64,000 nt of DNA from SAR202 cluster bacterium bin127 (GCA_002239045.1 MPNN01000004.1:245971-309970), one strand, 5' to 3'; counted from the stretch's first letter, positions 44,415 to 53,611 are shown. Notes: generated by a model not told the origin, from the sequence alone. Numbers and translations: made by a program.

Positions 44415-46004
44415 CTATCCGGATTGTTCGTCAGGCATCGTTGCGAGCGTTCGTCGTTGGAATCCGTTGCTCGCGAAGTAGATCGGTATCGCGAATAGGA
44501 AGACGAACACGATCACCGACATGTTGATCCAAGAGAATAGATCGAGCTTGGAAAGGTCTGTCGCATATCCGCTACCGGCCATTGAATGCACGAAGATGTA
44601 TATGAACAGATAACAGGCCCAGAACGGCCACGTCCATTGATGCTTGTCAAGAACGACAGTCGTAATCAGGGCTAACGTGCCGAGTACAAGGATCAAAGTC
44701 GTGGTCCATGCCAATATGCCGAGCACAGCGACCGCCGCGATAAATATGTCGCCGATCGACAAGTTGCCGATCGGCAAGATGTTGGCTAAGAGGTTGATGG
44801 GTGGCTGAATCATGATGGCAAAGGCACATAGAAATGTAGCTACAGCGTTCCGCATCGGCAGATCGCGCCGATCATAGAATCGTGTAACCGCGAACGTGAT
44901 TAGCCCTAACCCCAACGCGACAATCCATATCATAGCCCACGATCCTGCTGCGCCGTCTAAACGTAATCCAAATATGTTGTGGAAGGCCCATTTAAGCAAT
45001 ATGGCTGGAATGATTGCTGTGAAGATAAACCTGACCGCGCGTGACATCGCAGACAGAAATGTCAAGTTGTCTACAATTGATCGGTCTGGCGACATCAGCT
45101 TTTCGCCTTGCACGCTGGCCGTAAGATTGTAGTCGCGCCGATTTGAAACTGAGCACTCGTCTGTTTCGACTGTGCGTGCGCTTTTCGAGCGTGCAGTGGC
45201 ACTCAACAGCCAACCAAGCGTCAGTGCTGTGACCGCAAAGTCGATTGTTACAAATCCAAAAGTGATCTTGAACCCCGCAAATATCAACAAAATAATGGGG
45301 GATAGACAGGCGGCGAATGTTAAGTATTTAACTTCTATCCGTTGTCTGCGTATGAATGGAATGCTGATCAAAATACCGACTAAACATATGGTTATGCAGA
45401 CAATCAAACCTGTAAATCCACCGAACACACTTCCGGGAATATAATAGCGTAAACCTGGAGTTTGATTGAGTTGGGGCACCAAAGGATAGTCGCGAAATTC
45501 CGATATACGGCCAATAAAAAATACTCCAATGAAACAAATTCGTACTATAAACCACACAGCCACTGCGAGCACTGATATTCGAAGTCTATACAACTTCCCA
45601 GTAGGATGCCATAACAACGCGATCAGCACTGTTGAGATGGGCAAAAGTAAAAGGATAATTAATATGCAAATGTCAATGAGAAATTCGTAATAATCACCCC
45701 TCACAGCTTTACTGGATACGAACTGTGTCGTGTATTCGCTGACGGGTTTGAGTGCAAATGCTGGAAAACTTAGAATTAATATGATCGCAGATAGAATGGC
45801 GAAAATAATAATCAGAACGTGTACTAACTTCCGTTCGTTGACGCACGAACGGAATAGCTTCGATAAGATTGTGCGTCGTCTAGTTCTGCGACTCGGTCCA
45901 AAGGTCACAAAAATCAGAGGAACTAGGAGATATAGAAATCCGATAATCGGGATCGAGAAGATTACAATCATGTCGATCGTATAATGTAGATCTAAATACG
46001 TCAC
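44415..46004 (-). CDS. Polytopic membrane protein of unknown family
   Basis: A 529-residue protein with about thirteen hydrophobic segments and few loops; one polar cytoplasmic-type loop lies near residues 275-315. I recognise no transporter motif. The DNA is visibly richer in A and T than its neighbours (many ATA and TTT codons), which may mark transfer. It is followed on the same strand by the secreted protein gene at 46052 upstream of it, 47 bp apart, so the two may be co-transcribed. Confidence 0.7.
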   Translation of the reverse strand: MTYLDLHYTIDMIVIFSIPIIGFLYLLVPLIFVTFGPSRRTRRRTILSKLFRSCVNERKLVHVLIIIFAILSAIILILSFPAFALKPVSEYTTQFVSSKAVRGDYYEFLIDICILIILLLLPISTVLIALLWHPTGKLYRLRISVLAVAVWFIVRICFIGVFFIGRISEFRDYPLVPQLNQTPGLRYYIPGSVFGGFTGLIVCITICLVGILISIPFIRRQRIEVKYLTFAACLSPIILLIFAGFKITFGFVTIDFAVTALTLGWLLSATARSKSARTVETDECSVSNRRDYNLTASVQGEKLMSPDRSIVDNLTFLSAMSRAVRFIFTAIIPAILLKWAFHNIFGLRLDGAAGSWAMIWIVALGLGLITFAVTRFYDRRDLPMRNAVATFLCAFAIMIQPPINLLANILPIGNLSIGDIFIAAVAVLGILAWTTTLILVLGTLALITTVVLDKHQWTWPFWACYLFIYIFVHSMAGSGYATDLSKLDLFSWINMSVIVFVFLFAIPIYFASNGFQRRTLATMPDEQSG

Positions 46005-46051
46005 TTCACAAAACCGTCGATTATTGAATGATAGAGGATTGCTTCCATTCG

Positions 46052-46885
46052 CTATTTTTCATTGGGTTTACATTCGAGACTCACTCCTAATTCTAATCCT
46101 AATATATCCGATTCAAGATCTTCTATCGATGATGGCCACCATCTGCATGTGATTACGTATTTCGTAGAATAGCCCTTAATTTCTACAGAAGAACTGTGAA
46201 TTGATTCGTCCCAAACCTCGTCGTCTTGGGTCGCGTAGAAATCCCCGGTAGTCTTAGCTTTCACGTACGTACCATGGTGCGTTATTGGCGACGAGACGCA
46301 TCCGTCGGTGTACCAATCAATACCCAGCGAAGAGGCTGGTGATTGGACTTTGCATTTATTTGCGCTACCGTATACGGTCAGCGAACTAGCATAATCGAGC
46401 ATAACCTTTGACTGAGTCAAATCAACTCCGAGCCCATCCGCTGCCTCGACGACCGCTCGCCCCCAATGTTCTTCGTGCGCTTCCGAAGTTGCGCTCGCCA
46501 TCACGTCCGAAACAATTGTTTGCTTGACATCATTAACTACGATCCGGCAAGTGTCGACGTCCAACCGCAGCTCAAGACTGTAATCGTCATTGTCGTCTAT
46601 ATCTCTAGTAGCCTGCACCTCGGGGAAGCCGGTACACACGGATTGAGGGGATAAGTTGCCGGATGCATCGAGACGCGTTTCCATTCGGAACTCCCCTTGG
46701 AACAACGCAGTGCCGATGCTGTTCGCATTTACACTGATTGGCTGCTGATCGCCTACGGTTACCTGCCATCCTTGAGTAGTTGAAGCTGTTACACCCAAGC
46801 CGTTTAGGAACGTGATCAACACAACCCCCATCGCCGCTACTCCAACCATCCAGATCGATACACTTCTAAACATCATCATCCACAC
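46052..46885 (-). CDS. Secreted protein of the NDDC family
   Basis: A 277-residue exported protein with a signal peptide at about 8-33 (VAAMGVVLITFLNGLGVTAS). The middle has SLELRLDVDTCRIVVND and EHWGRAVVEAADG. The end has W.TDGC, GTYVKAKTTGDFY and YVITCRWW. These features line up with the frameshifted gene at 12369-13206 (NDDCDLIV, GC, TYAYFTFAGYY, VICYS), suggesting the same secreted family. Function unknown. Confidence 0.75.
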   Translation of the reverse strand: MWMMMFRSVSIWMVGVAAMGVVLITFLNGLGVTASTTQGWQVTVGDQQPISVNANSIGTALFQGEFRMETRLDASGNLSPQSVCTGFPEVQATRDIDDNDDYSLELRLDVDTCRIVVNDVKQTIVSDVMASATSEAHEEHWGRAVVEAADGLGVDLTQSKVMLDYASSLTVYGSANKCKVQSPASSLGIDWYTDGCVSSPITHHGTYVKAKTTGDFYATQDDEVWDESIHSSSVEIKGYSTKYVITCRWWPSSIEDLESDILGLELGVSLECKPNEK

Positions 46886-46948
46886 CCTTTCCGATTAACA
46901 TCCACTATGGATGCTTTTCAAGCACATTATCACGCTATCGACAAAGAG

Positions 46949-47390
46949 TCAACCCCCTAGATACGAGACGCGGTTTCGTACCGTCGTACGCGGATCGGCA
47001 TCATTTGCGAGACCTGGTTCGGGATCGAAATCGAAACTGAGCTCAAAGTCTTGGTACTTGAGTTTTAGTGCCTTCGCGAAACCGGCAAGTGCCTTGAGAC
47101 CGCGCTCGGAAAATCGCCTCACATTTGATTTCTGAGAATTGGAAAGCTTCAGTAGCGCGGTACGCAATTGCGGAGCGATGAGAGAGGGCAAAATCGAGTT
47201 TCGGGGGCTTCGATTGCGAGCGCCAAAATCCCGTTGGCTTCAGAATCTTCTCGAATTCGATCAAGAAGCACACTGTTGCCGACACCACTCAAACCGATCA
47301 ATAAGATGTTTCGACTCGAATTGCCAATCCTTTGACGCGATCCGTGCCAGCACCTGGTGCGTACGGATTTCGCGTTGGATCCTCAGGGAC
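46949..47390 (-). pseudogene. Decayed AAA ATPase gene
   Basis: Pieces of one ATPase are found in order but in different frames. They are NPYAPGAGTD near 47340-47369 (the usual start of a common ORC/AAA-like ATPase), then LLIGLSGVGNSVLLDRIRED with Lys of the Walker A replaced by Asn, then IEAPE. In another frame follow LIAPQLRTALLKLS, ALAGFAKALKLKYQDFEL and DFDPEPGLANDAD. The intact family has PYTPGAGT, GLRGVGKTVLL, IEAPE and the rest in one frame. So this copy has frameshifts, an internal deletion, a Walker A change and no C-terminal half. Confidence 0.75.
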
Positions 47391-47480
47391 AGATTTTATG
47401 AAGTTTAGGAAAGTTAGGCTTATTCGATAAACCTCGTAAACTCCGCATAACTGGCTAGAATCCCGTCGCACGACCGTCCA

Positions 47481-48681
47481 CTAGAACCTGATCTCCGTCT
47501 CTTCCTCGACCTTGTCATCGTCGATCACGTAACCAAAGCCAGGTTCGTCGGAGACGGTTAGGTTGCCGTTGTCGAGCATCGGGCCGTTGTTCTTGTCGAA
47601 GTGGTAGGCCAGTGCGGCGTGCTTGAGTAGCATCTCGACGTATGGGGTGTGGATCGGGCGACTGGGATGCGGACCAGGCCATGCCGACGGGGGTGACGCC
47701 CTGGTGGGCGATGGTGATGAGGTCGTAGGCGGTGGCCATGGCTGAGATTTTGAGGACTTCAGAGAGGCCGCCGGCCCAGTTGAGGTCGGGTTGGATGATG
47801 TCGACGGCTTCGGCGTCCATGAAGCGTTTGAAGCCCCAGCGGGTGTATTCGTGCTCGGCACCGGAGACGGGGATATTGACCTTGTCTCGGATCTTGCGGT
47901 AGGAGTCGATGCGGTCGGGCATGGCGACTTCTTCGATCCAGCGGGGCTGGTATTCCTCGATGGCAGAGGCTAATTTGACGACGTAGTTGACGTCCATGGA
48001 CTGCCAGCAGTCGAGCATGATGTCGATCTCTGGTCCGACGGTTTCACGGAGGGTTTTGACCATCTCGATGTTTTTCACGAGGCCTTCGTGACCGGACATC
48101 GGGCCGTGCCGGAAGAACCATTTCTGGGCGGTGAAGCCACGCTCTTTAACCATGGTCGCGCGTTCCCGGACGAGTCCCATGTCGGTGACGTTGTGTCCGA
48201 GCATGGATGCGTATGCGGGCATGGTCTTGCGGCACGGTCCGCCGATGAGCATGTAGACGGGTTTGCCGAGCCATTTGCCTTTGAGGTCCCAGAGGGCATT
48301 GTCGATCGCCGATATCGCCATCATCGGCTCGCCTTGCCGACCGTGGACAGACGTACGGTGCATGATGTCCCAGAGAAACTCGGTGGCGAGAGGATCGCGC
48401 CCGATGAGGAGGTCTTTGAGTTGCCAAACATGCCAATTCATGCCCGCAAAGCCACCGGCGCAGATGCCGCTGACGCCTTCGTCGGTGTCGATCTGGACGA
48501 AGGTCTGCTCGACGTTGAAGATCTTGTCGTCGACTTGAGAGCCGCGATTGCCGATCTGTCTCCGGTTCTCCCTGAACTCCTCGTAGATGTCGGTCGGTTG
48601 CAGGAGCCGGTCTTCGAAGAACGGTCCGTCGACCTCCATGGTGCCGGAGAGGTGTCGGAGACGAATGTTGGTGATTTTCAT
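47481..48681 (-). pseudogene. Enolase-superfamily gene with a C-terminal frameshift
   Basis: From ATG 48681 the frame encodes a third mandelate racemase-like enzyme: capping domain, AQKWFFRHGP, IDIMLDCWQS, WIEEVAMP and SGAEHEYTRWG (metal ligands), QPDLNWAGG, and the His in TIAHQGVTPVG. After AWSASQS the true C-terminus continues in the frame one base over (RPIHTPYVEMLLKHAALAYH to EEETEIRF, stop at 47481), while the first frame runs on as Arg/Pro-rich nonsense to 47515. One extra base near 47655-47670 explains it. It could be a recent mutation or a sequence error, since the catalytic part is intact. Confidence 0.8.
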
Positions 48682-48818
48682 TTGGGTTTTTGGGAATTGT
48701 TGTTGCGCTGGGGGATTATTATGCTTTTTTCGAACTAGGATGGGAAGGATGGTTGGGGAGGGAGTAATGGGTTGGTTGGCATCAAGGCATCAGATTTTGT
48801 TGATGCTATGATGTCTAC

Positions 48819-49082
48819 ATGCGAACTACACTGACAGTTGACAACGATATCTACGACTACTTGCGTGAGCAGAGTCGGTTGAATGAGAAGCCGTTCAAGC
48901 AGGTTGTGAATGAGACGCTGCGTCGGGGGATGTCGCCTGGGGCTGACGAGAAGCCGCGTAAGCGGTTCGAGGTTAAGTCTTTTCCGGGCGGGTTCATGCC
49001 GGGAGTGGATCCGGATAATCCGAAGGATTACCTCAACCAGCTCGATGACGAGCATTACTTCGAAGTGCTGCGACAACAGTGA
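48819..49082 (+). CDS. Ribbon-helix-helix VapB antitoxin
   Basis: An 87-residue antitoxin. MRTTLTVDNDIYDYLREQSR is the ribbon-helix-helix start, and the tail with EVKSFPGGFMPG and NPKDYLNQLDDE is the usual toxin-binding region. The toxin follows with a four-base overlap. The 11 bases GCTATGATGTC at 48805 and the first eight coding bases are also found at the second pair at 49570. Confidence 0.88.
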   Translation: MRTTLTVDNDIYDYLREQSRLNEKPFKQVVNETLRRGMSPGADEKPRKRFEVKSFPGGFMPGVDPDNPKDYLNQLDDEHYFEVLRQQ

Positions 49083-49504
49083 TCGTTCCTGACACCAATA
49101 TGTTGCTCTACGCTTACCGAGATGACGTAGTGCAACATGATGCTGCCAGCCTGTGGTGGGCAGATTTGATGTCGGGGCGCGAACATGTCGGCCTTCCGTG
49201 GTCGGTAATCGCCGGTTTCGTGCGGATTATGACCAACCCGCGATCGGTCGCGTTTCCGATTTCGACAACCGTGGCGTTCGATGCAGTCAACGAATGGTTG
49301 GAGTTAGATCACGTGATGACGATCAATCCAGGTTCCCGGCACATGGGTATTTTTCGACGGAACTTGGAGGCTGCGGGGGTGGGCGGAAACCTTGTGCCTG
49401 ACGCGCATATTGCAGCGATCGCGATGGAGTATCAGGCGGAGGTGCATACGAATGATCGTGATTTTGCGCGTTTTCCGGGTTTACGTTGGCGCAACCCATT
49501 GTGA
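49079..49504 (+). CDS. PIN-domain toxin (VapC-like)
   Basis: A 141-residue PIN protein with VPDTNMLLYAYRDD at the start, an acidic residue in the central helix (SVIAGFVRIMTNP), and LVPDAHIAAIAME and HTNDRDFARFPGL toward the end. It is the subtype with WRNPL at the C-terminus common in VapC. Coupled to the RHH antitoxin by ATGA. Confidence 0.92.
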   Translation: MIVPDTNMLLYAYRDDVVQHDAASLWWADLMSGREHVGLPWSVIAGFVRIMTNPRSVAFPISTTVAFDAVNEWLELDHVMTINPGSRHMGIFRRNLEAAGVGGNLVPDAHIAAIAMEYQAEVHTNDRDFARFPGLRWRNPL

Positions 49505-49569
49505 CATGGGCGCAGGCGGGCATGTTGGGTTTGAAGGCCGGGATGATGTTGTGAGGCTATGATGTCGTT

Positions 49570-49797
49570 ATGCGAACGACCGTAACCATTGATGATGACG
49601 TATTGGCGGTTGCACGGGCACTAGCGGATCGCAACGGGTGCAGCTTGGGCAGCGCGTTGTCGGAGTTGGCTCGTCGAGGTTTCAGAGGCGCAATCCCGAG
49701 TAAGGAGTTCGGAGACGGTGCGACGTTTCCGGTCAGTGTGGATGCGGAGCCGATCACGAGTGAGGATGTTTATGGATCGTTGGACGATTGGCCGTGA
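49570..49797 (+). CDS. Ribbon-helix-helix VapB antitoxin, second tandem pair
   Basis: A 75-residue antitoxin beginning MRTTVTIDDDVLAVARALAD, the same ribbon-helix-helix type as the preceding pair. The tail (VDAEPITSEDVYGSLDD) is acidic. The leader GCTATGATGTC is shared with the first pair. Overlaps the toxin by four bases if the toxin begins at GTG 49794. Confidence 0.85.
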   Translation: MRTTVTIDDDVLAVARALADRNGCSLGSALSELARRGFRGAIPSKEFGDGATFPVSVDAEPITSEDVYGSLDDWP

Positions 49798-50228
49798 GCG
49801 CGTTGTTGGATGTGAACGTCCTAATTGCGTCGGCTTGGCCGAATCATGTTCACCATGCGTCGGCTAGAGCGTGGTTCGAGGATCGTCAGGACGATGGTTG
49901 GGCGACTTGTCCGTTGACGGAGGCTGGTTTCGTGCGGGTGTCGTGCAACCCGTCGGTGGTGCGGCATAGTGTCACGGTTTTGGACGCTATCGCGGTGTTG
50001 GACAGGCTCACACGGTTGGGAAACCACGAGTTTTGGCCGCTGGAGCAGTCGATTGTGAACCTGCCTGAACCGCTTGGCACCCGTGTTCAGGGCTATCGTC
50101 AGGTCACGGATGCCGTACTGCTTGGCGTCGCGATGCATCGGGATGGTCAGCTAGCCACGTTTGACGGGGGGATTGCGAGGTTGGTATCGGAGGGCGAACG
50201 CGCATACGTGTGCGTGGTTCCGGTGTGA
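49794..50228 (+). CDS. PIN-domain toxin (VapC-like), second tandem pair
   Basis: A 144-residue PIN protein from GTG 49794 (GTGA overlap). It has ALLDVNVLIASAWP, where Asn and Leu follow the first Asp, then TEAGFVRVSCNPSVV, QVTDAVLLGVAMH and ATFDGGIARL. It is homologous to the toxin at 49079 but clearly diverged. Target unknown. Confidence 0.9.
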   Translation: MSALLDVNVLIASAWPNHVHHASARAWFEDRQDDGWATCPLTEAGFVRVSCNPSVVRHSVTVLDAIAVLDRLTRLGNHEFWPLEQSIVNLPEPLGTRVQGYRQVTDAVLLGVAMHRDGQLATFDGGIARLVSEGERAYVCVVPV

Positions 50229-50235
50229 AATGGGC

Positions 50236-50718
50236 TCAGCCCTCTGGCGCCCAAGGAAACACTACCCATTCGTCTTCGACTTTCCAGTACCAGTCGGCGG
50301 AATGTTTCTGGTCTGATCGGACGTAGAGGGCAGCGACCTTGACCTCGTCGGCGTGGTCATGGGCGGCCGCGCGTACGAGTTTGAGTGTTTCGCCCGTGTC
50401 GATGATGTCGTCGACGATAAGCAGACGCTCGGTGTAGACATCGAAAGATGTAAACGGCTGCGGCCCTTCGACGAACTGGGGTCCAGATTCGAGTCGGTTA
50501 TTTTGATCGTCGTAGTGCTGAACGCGAACGGCTTGGATGAGGCGTACATCGAAAGTGTAGGAGAGCATCGCCGCGGGAATGAGGCCACCGCGCGAGATAC
50601 CGAGGATGGCGGTGGGTTTCCAACCGCTGGCGAGGATGGTTTCGCCGAGGGCATTAATGCCTTCGACGTGGTCGATCCAAGATGTGGCGAGTGGGCGGTG
50701 AGTGTCGGTTGAGGGCAT
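50236..50718 (-). CDS. Purine-type phosphoribosyltransferase (Gpt-like)
   Basis: From the ATG at 50718 the protein has 160 residues; the frame is open farther but without family character. The PRPP motif is LLIVDDIIDTGETL, preceded by ILGISRGGLIPAA, as in xanthine-guanine phosphoribosyltransferases. The C-terminus SADWYWKVEDEWVVFPWAPEG also fits that group. It likely salvages xanthine or guanine. Confidence 0.88.
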   Translation of the reverse strand: MPSTDTHRPLATSWIDHVEGINALGETILASGWKPTAILGISRGGLIPAAMLSYTFDVRLIQAVRVQHYDDQNNRLESGPQFVEGPQPFTSFDVYTERLLIVDDIIDTGETLKLVRAAAHDHADEVKVAALYVRSDQKHSADWYWKVEDEWVVFPWAPEG

Positions 50719-50786
50719 CAGACAGGGATTTTTTCTTTGCCGCGACGTTTCGATCATGATGTGGACAACCAAATGCGGAACGGGCT

Positions 50787-51149
50787 TTAGGCTGCTGATA
50801 CGCTCCCTCTGGTAACGTACTCTGTGCGATCGATCCAATCGAATTGCTCGGTATCGTTCAACAGAACCAGAATTTGTTCTATCGCGGGACCTATCGATAT
50901 GATCTGCTCGACGAAGACTATGCCGGCGATGGACTGCCGATTGTCCCATCGGGTTTGGCAGTGTCTCGGCATCGATTTGATGTCATGAGTCAAGAGCACC
51001 CGTTGATTGTGAAACGCCCACTCCAGGACGTAATCATCGGAGAATCCTTGAATGAAGTCTTGGGCGCGCACGACATCAAGTTCTGGGTCTCTAGCTACCA
51101 GTCCTCGCACCAAATCATTGTTAAGTCCTTCGTCGAACAGCAGCCGCAT
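50787..51149 (-). CDS. DUF5615 PIN-like toxin
   Basis: A 120-residue protein from the ATG at 51149: MRLLFDEGLNNDLVRGLVAR, then VLEWAFHNQRVLLTHDIKSM. This is the DUF5615 PIN-like fold with Asp in the first strand and Asp in THD. Members pair with DUF433 proteins. Its start overlaps the stop of the DUF433 gene (TAATG). Confidence 0.88.
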   Translation of the reverse strand: MRLLFDEGLNNDLVRGLVARDPELDVVRAQDFIQGFSDDYVLEWAFHNQRVLLTHDIKSMPRHCQTRWDNRQSIAGIVFVEQIISIGPAIEQILVLLNDTEQFDWIDRTEYVTRGSVSAA

Positions 51150-51544
51150 TAGACCGGTTGTTTCCGAAGAACCCGCGATTGTTCGAGATGGGCTTTCCAT
51201 TCATGCGAGCGATTACGAGCTTCGCTAAGCTCACGCCACGCTTCACCAATTCGCTCGCTCGCCTCTAGGTACTCGTTGACCGCAAAGCGTTCAGATTCAT
51301 AATACGCGATCGCTTTTTCAATGTCTTCGATGCTGACGAGGTCGAACGAAGCGTTGATCTGTTCCGTCGTTCGGCCTTGTTTGTGCAGATAGACGATACT
51401 GTCGAACGACACTCTGGTGCCGGCAAAACGAACTGAGCCGTCTTCCAGTTGGACCAATGGCACAGTACCTACTTCAGGTCCGGGCAGGGGAAGTCGAGGT
51501 GTCTTGGGTAGGTTTTCCGGTTCTAGTGCAAACACGTTAACCAT
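51149..51544 (-). CDS. DUF433 antitoxin
   Basis: A 131-residue protein with the DUF433 core VPLVQLEDGSVRFAGTRVSF, then DSIVYLHKQGRTTEQINASF and LVSIEDIEKAIAYY. It is a winged-helix type DNA-binding domain known as the antitoxin of DUF5615 toxins. The C-terminal 40 residues are charged. An extended N-terminus rich in Pro precedes the core. Confidence 0.88.
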   Translation of the reverse strand: MVNVFALEPENLPKTPRLPLPGPEVGTVPLVQLEDGSVRFAGTRVSFDSIVYLHKQGRTTEQINASFDLVSIEDIEKAIAYYESERFAVNEYLEASERIGEAWRELSEARNRSHEWKAHLEQSRVLRKQPV

Positions 51545-51712
51545 GGCGAATACTCCAACCGAGGGGTTAATAATGATTGTAGTCTTCGGATCGACCCGGC
51601 GAGATTCAAGGCGCTAGATGCTGTCAACGGTGGTGCAAACCGCGTGAGTGTCCGTTTACACATTTGTGCAATCCAGAAACACCTTGCACTAAGTTACTGC
51701 AAACCAGGAATG

Positions 51713-53107
51713 TCACATCTTCAACTCCAACCGCGTATCGATGAGGCGTTGCGGCACGTTGGTGTCGCGCATGAACTTGAGTAGTAGTTGGTGGATATCC
51801 TTCGCGGTGTCCATGTTGGCGCTGATGATGTTGGTCTGTTGGCCGGGGTCGGTGGGCAGGTGGAAGAGTTGTGAGCGACCGGGGTCCATGGAGTAGAGGA
51901 AGGAGTAGTCGCCGCTGGTTACGGTGGTGACTTGGGACGCGGACATGCTTCGTTCGACGTTGTCGACGGAGCGTATAGTGTCGTCGGTGTTGACGAAGGG
52001 GATCGTGGAGATGGCAAAGTCGCGGGCGGATGGGTGCTTGGCGTCGCGCATTCCAGAGAGGAGCGATTGGCCTTGGACGTGCGACGGGATTTCGCGCCCC
52101 ATGATTTCTAGGACCGTGGGCATGACGTCGAGGGCGGCGGAGAATCCGTCGTAAGAACCGGGTGCAACTCCGGGGACATGGATGAGTAGCGGGATGTGGA
52201 CGAGTTCTTCATAGAGAGGCGAGAAGTCCCAGATGGAATCTGGATCGCCGTGGAAGTAGCGTTGTCCGTTCGGGCGGCGTCCGAAGTGCATCTTTCCGAG
52301 GTATCCGCCGTGTTCGCCGAAGTAGAAACCGTGGTCGGTGGTGAAGATGATTGCGGTGTCGTCTTGGATGCCCATGTTCTGGACTTTGCGGAGGAGGTAT
52401 CCGATCCAGGTGTCGACCATGGTTATCTCGCCGCGGTAGCAGGCGAAGGCGGTCTCGAGGTCGCGTTCGGTGAGGTGGTCGGTTTCGTGCCAGTAGGCGT
52501 ATGGAGGTTGGATTATGCTTCCGTCGTAGTCGGGTTGATACAACTCGGCGTAGTACGCGGGCGGATCCCAGGGCTCATGCGGGTCCCAGGTGTCGATGTA
52601 GAGGAAGAACTCCTCTTTGTAGTGTTTTTCGAGCCAGTCGCCGGCTTGAGTCATGGTGCGGGCAGCGCAACGGTCGGCCTCTTTGCGCCAATCTGCGACG
52701 ACATCTCTGGACTCGTGGTGGCCGATCTGGGCGGCTCGCGTGCCGGAGCCTTCTTGTCCAAGGATTGCGAAGTACGACTGGAAGCCGCGGTCGTAGTTCA
52801 TTCCGCCGCGGGTGTAGAAGGGTGTATCGATGACGGCTGCGGTGTGGACGCCTTGGTCGCCAAGGATCTGCGAAAGGGTGATCGTGTCGTCGGGCAGCGC
52901 ATCCCATCCCATGAATGACATGGTCCACTGACCCGTATGGTGGTCGGCACGGGTCGGCATAGTGGGGAAGCCGCAGGCGTAGTGGTTATCGAATCGGGTA
53001 CCGCGGGCTGCGAGGGCGTCGAGGACGGGCGTGTGAATGACGTCGTTTCCGTAAGCTCCGATCTGATCTCGTCGGAAGGTGTCGGCAGTGATCCAGATGA
53101 CGTTCAT
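51713..53107 (-). CDS. Sulfatase-family hydrolase with Thr at the formylglycine position
   Basis: A 464-residue alkaline phosphatase-superfamily enzyme. Metal ligands are seen in VIWITADTFRRDQIG and FTTDHGFYFGEHG. The signature position reads GFPTMPTRADHHTGQ, which should be C/S-x-P-x-R: here T49-M-P-T-R53. Ordinary sulfatases need Cys or Ser to make formylglycine; Thr is the nucleophile in nucleotide pyrophosphatase/phosphodiesterase relatives. So it may be a phosphodiesterase or other phosphoryl/sulfuryl hydrolase rather than a true sulfatase. The C-terminus (QLFHLPTDPGQQTNI) is typical of the sulfatase family. Confidence 0.85.
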   Translation of the reverse strand: MNVIWITADTFRRDQIGAYGNDVIHTPVLDALAARGTRFDNHYACGFPTMPTRADHHTGQWTMSFMGWDALPDDTITLSQILGDQGVHTAAVIDTPFYTRGGMNYDRGFQSYFAILGQEGSGTRAAQIGHHESRDVVADWRKEADRCAARTMTQAGDWLEKHYKEEFFLYIDTWDPHEPWDPPAYYAELYQPDYDGSIIQPPYAYWHETDHLTERDLETAFACYRGEITMVDTWIGYLLRKVQNMGIQDDTAIIFTTDHGFYFGEHGGYLGKMHFGRRPNGQRYFHGDPDSIWDFSPLYEELVHIPLLIHVPGVAPGSYDGFSAALDVMPTVLEIMGREIPSHVQGQSLLSGMRDAKHPSARDFAISTIPFVNTDDTIRSVDNVERSMSASQVTTVTSGDYSFLYSMDPGRSQLFHLPTDPGQQTNIISANMDTAKDIHQLLLKFMRDTNVPQRLIDTRLELKM

Positions 53108-53246
53108 ATATGGCTCCGAGTCGGCGGATTCGATGCAATAGCGGGTTATGTTGCGTGCGGCATCATCACTTTACACCAGTGCCCAATGAATGAACAGCTT
53201 GTGTCACAGGTGGTCGGGACACTAACGCGTCAACGAACGGCGGACG

Positions 53247-53519
53247 TCAGGCAACCGCGTTTCGATCGCGAGTTTCGATGAACTGTTCGACACTTTCTGT
53301 GACGGTTTTGATCATATTCTTGAGCGAATTCGCAGTTGCTTCTACTAGCTCTTCGTCGAACCTCGTGGCGCCATCGGCCACTATCTCTCGCGGTCTCAGA
53401 AACGAATTGTTGTCCTGGATTTCACACTCGAGAATGCTTTGGAGTAGGTTTTTCAATTCATCTAGGTAATTATCGTGATGGTTTGACAAAAATACCAGTT
53501 GCTGATTCTGCGCGATAAT
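53247..53519 (-). pseudogene. C-terminal fragment of a DUF91-like nuclease
   Basis: The translation (about 90 codons; a TTG at 53489 gives 80) aligns with the last 90 residues of the intact protein at 56533. NYLDELKNLL matches SMIDELRSWL, FLRPREI matches SIRPRHQ, and FDEELVEATANSLKNMI matches LDDALVEETASSMKHMI. Homology reaches up to about 53519 and ends where the inverted-repeat element at 53526 begins. The nuclease part is missing, so this is probably a remnant, though a small stand-alone protein is possible. Confidence 0.7.
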
Positions 53520-53525
53520 TGCAGG

Positions 53526-53608
53526 GACAGTAAAGGGCCGAGGTTGGCGACCCCGAGCACACTAGCCGGAGTGAGAATGAGTACTCAAACCCTCGACCCT
53601 TTGCTGTC
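53526..53608. repeat. 83-bp inverted-repeat element
   Basis: Left end GACAGTAAAGGGCCGAGG, right end (reverse complement) GACAGCAAAGGGTCGAGG, 16 of 18 positions equal, around a 45-base centre holding GGTTGGCGACCCCG. It abuts the truncated nuclease fragment. It could be a miniature transposable element or a large terminator hairpin. The central GGTTGGCGACC is also found in the hairpins at 56214. Confidence 0.6.
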
Positions 53609-53611
53609 ATT

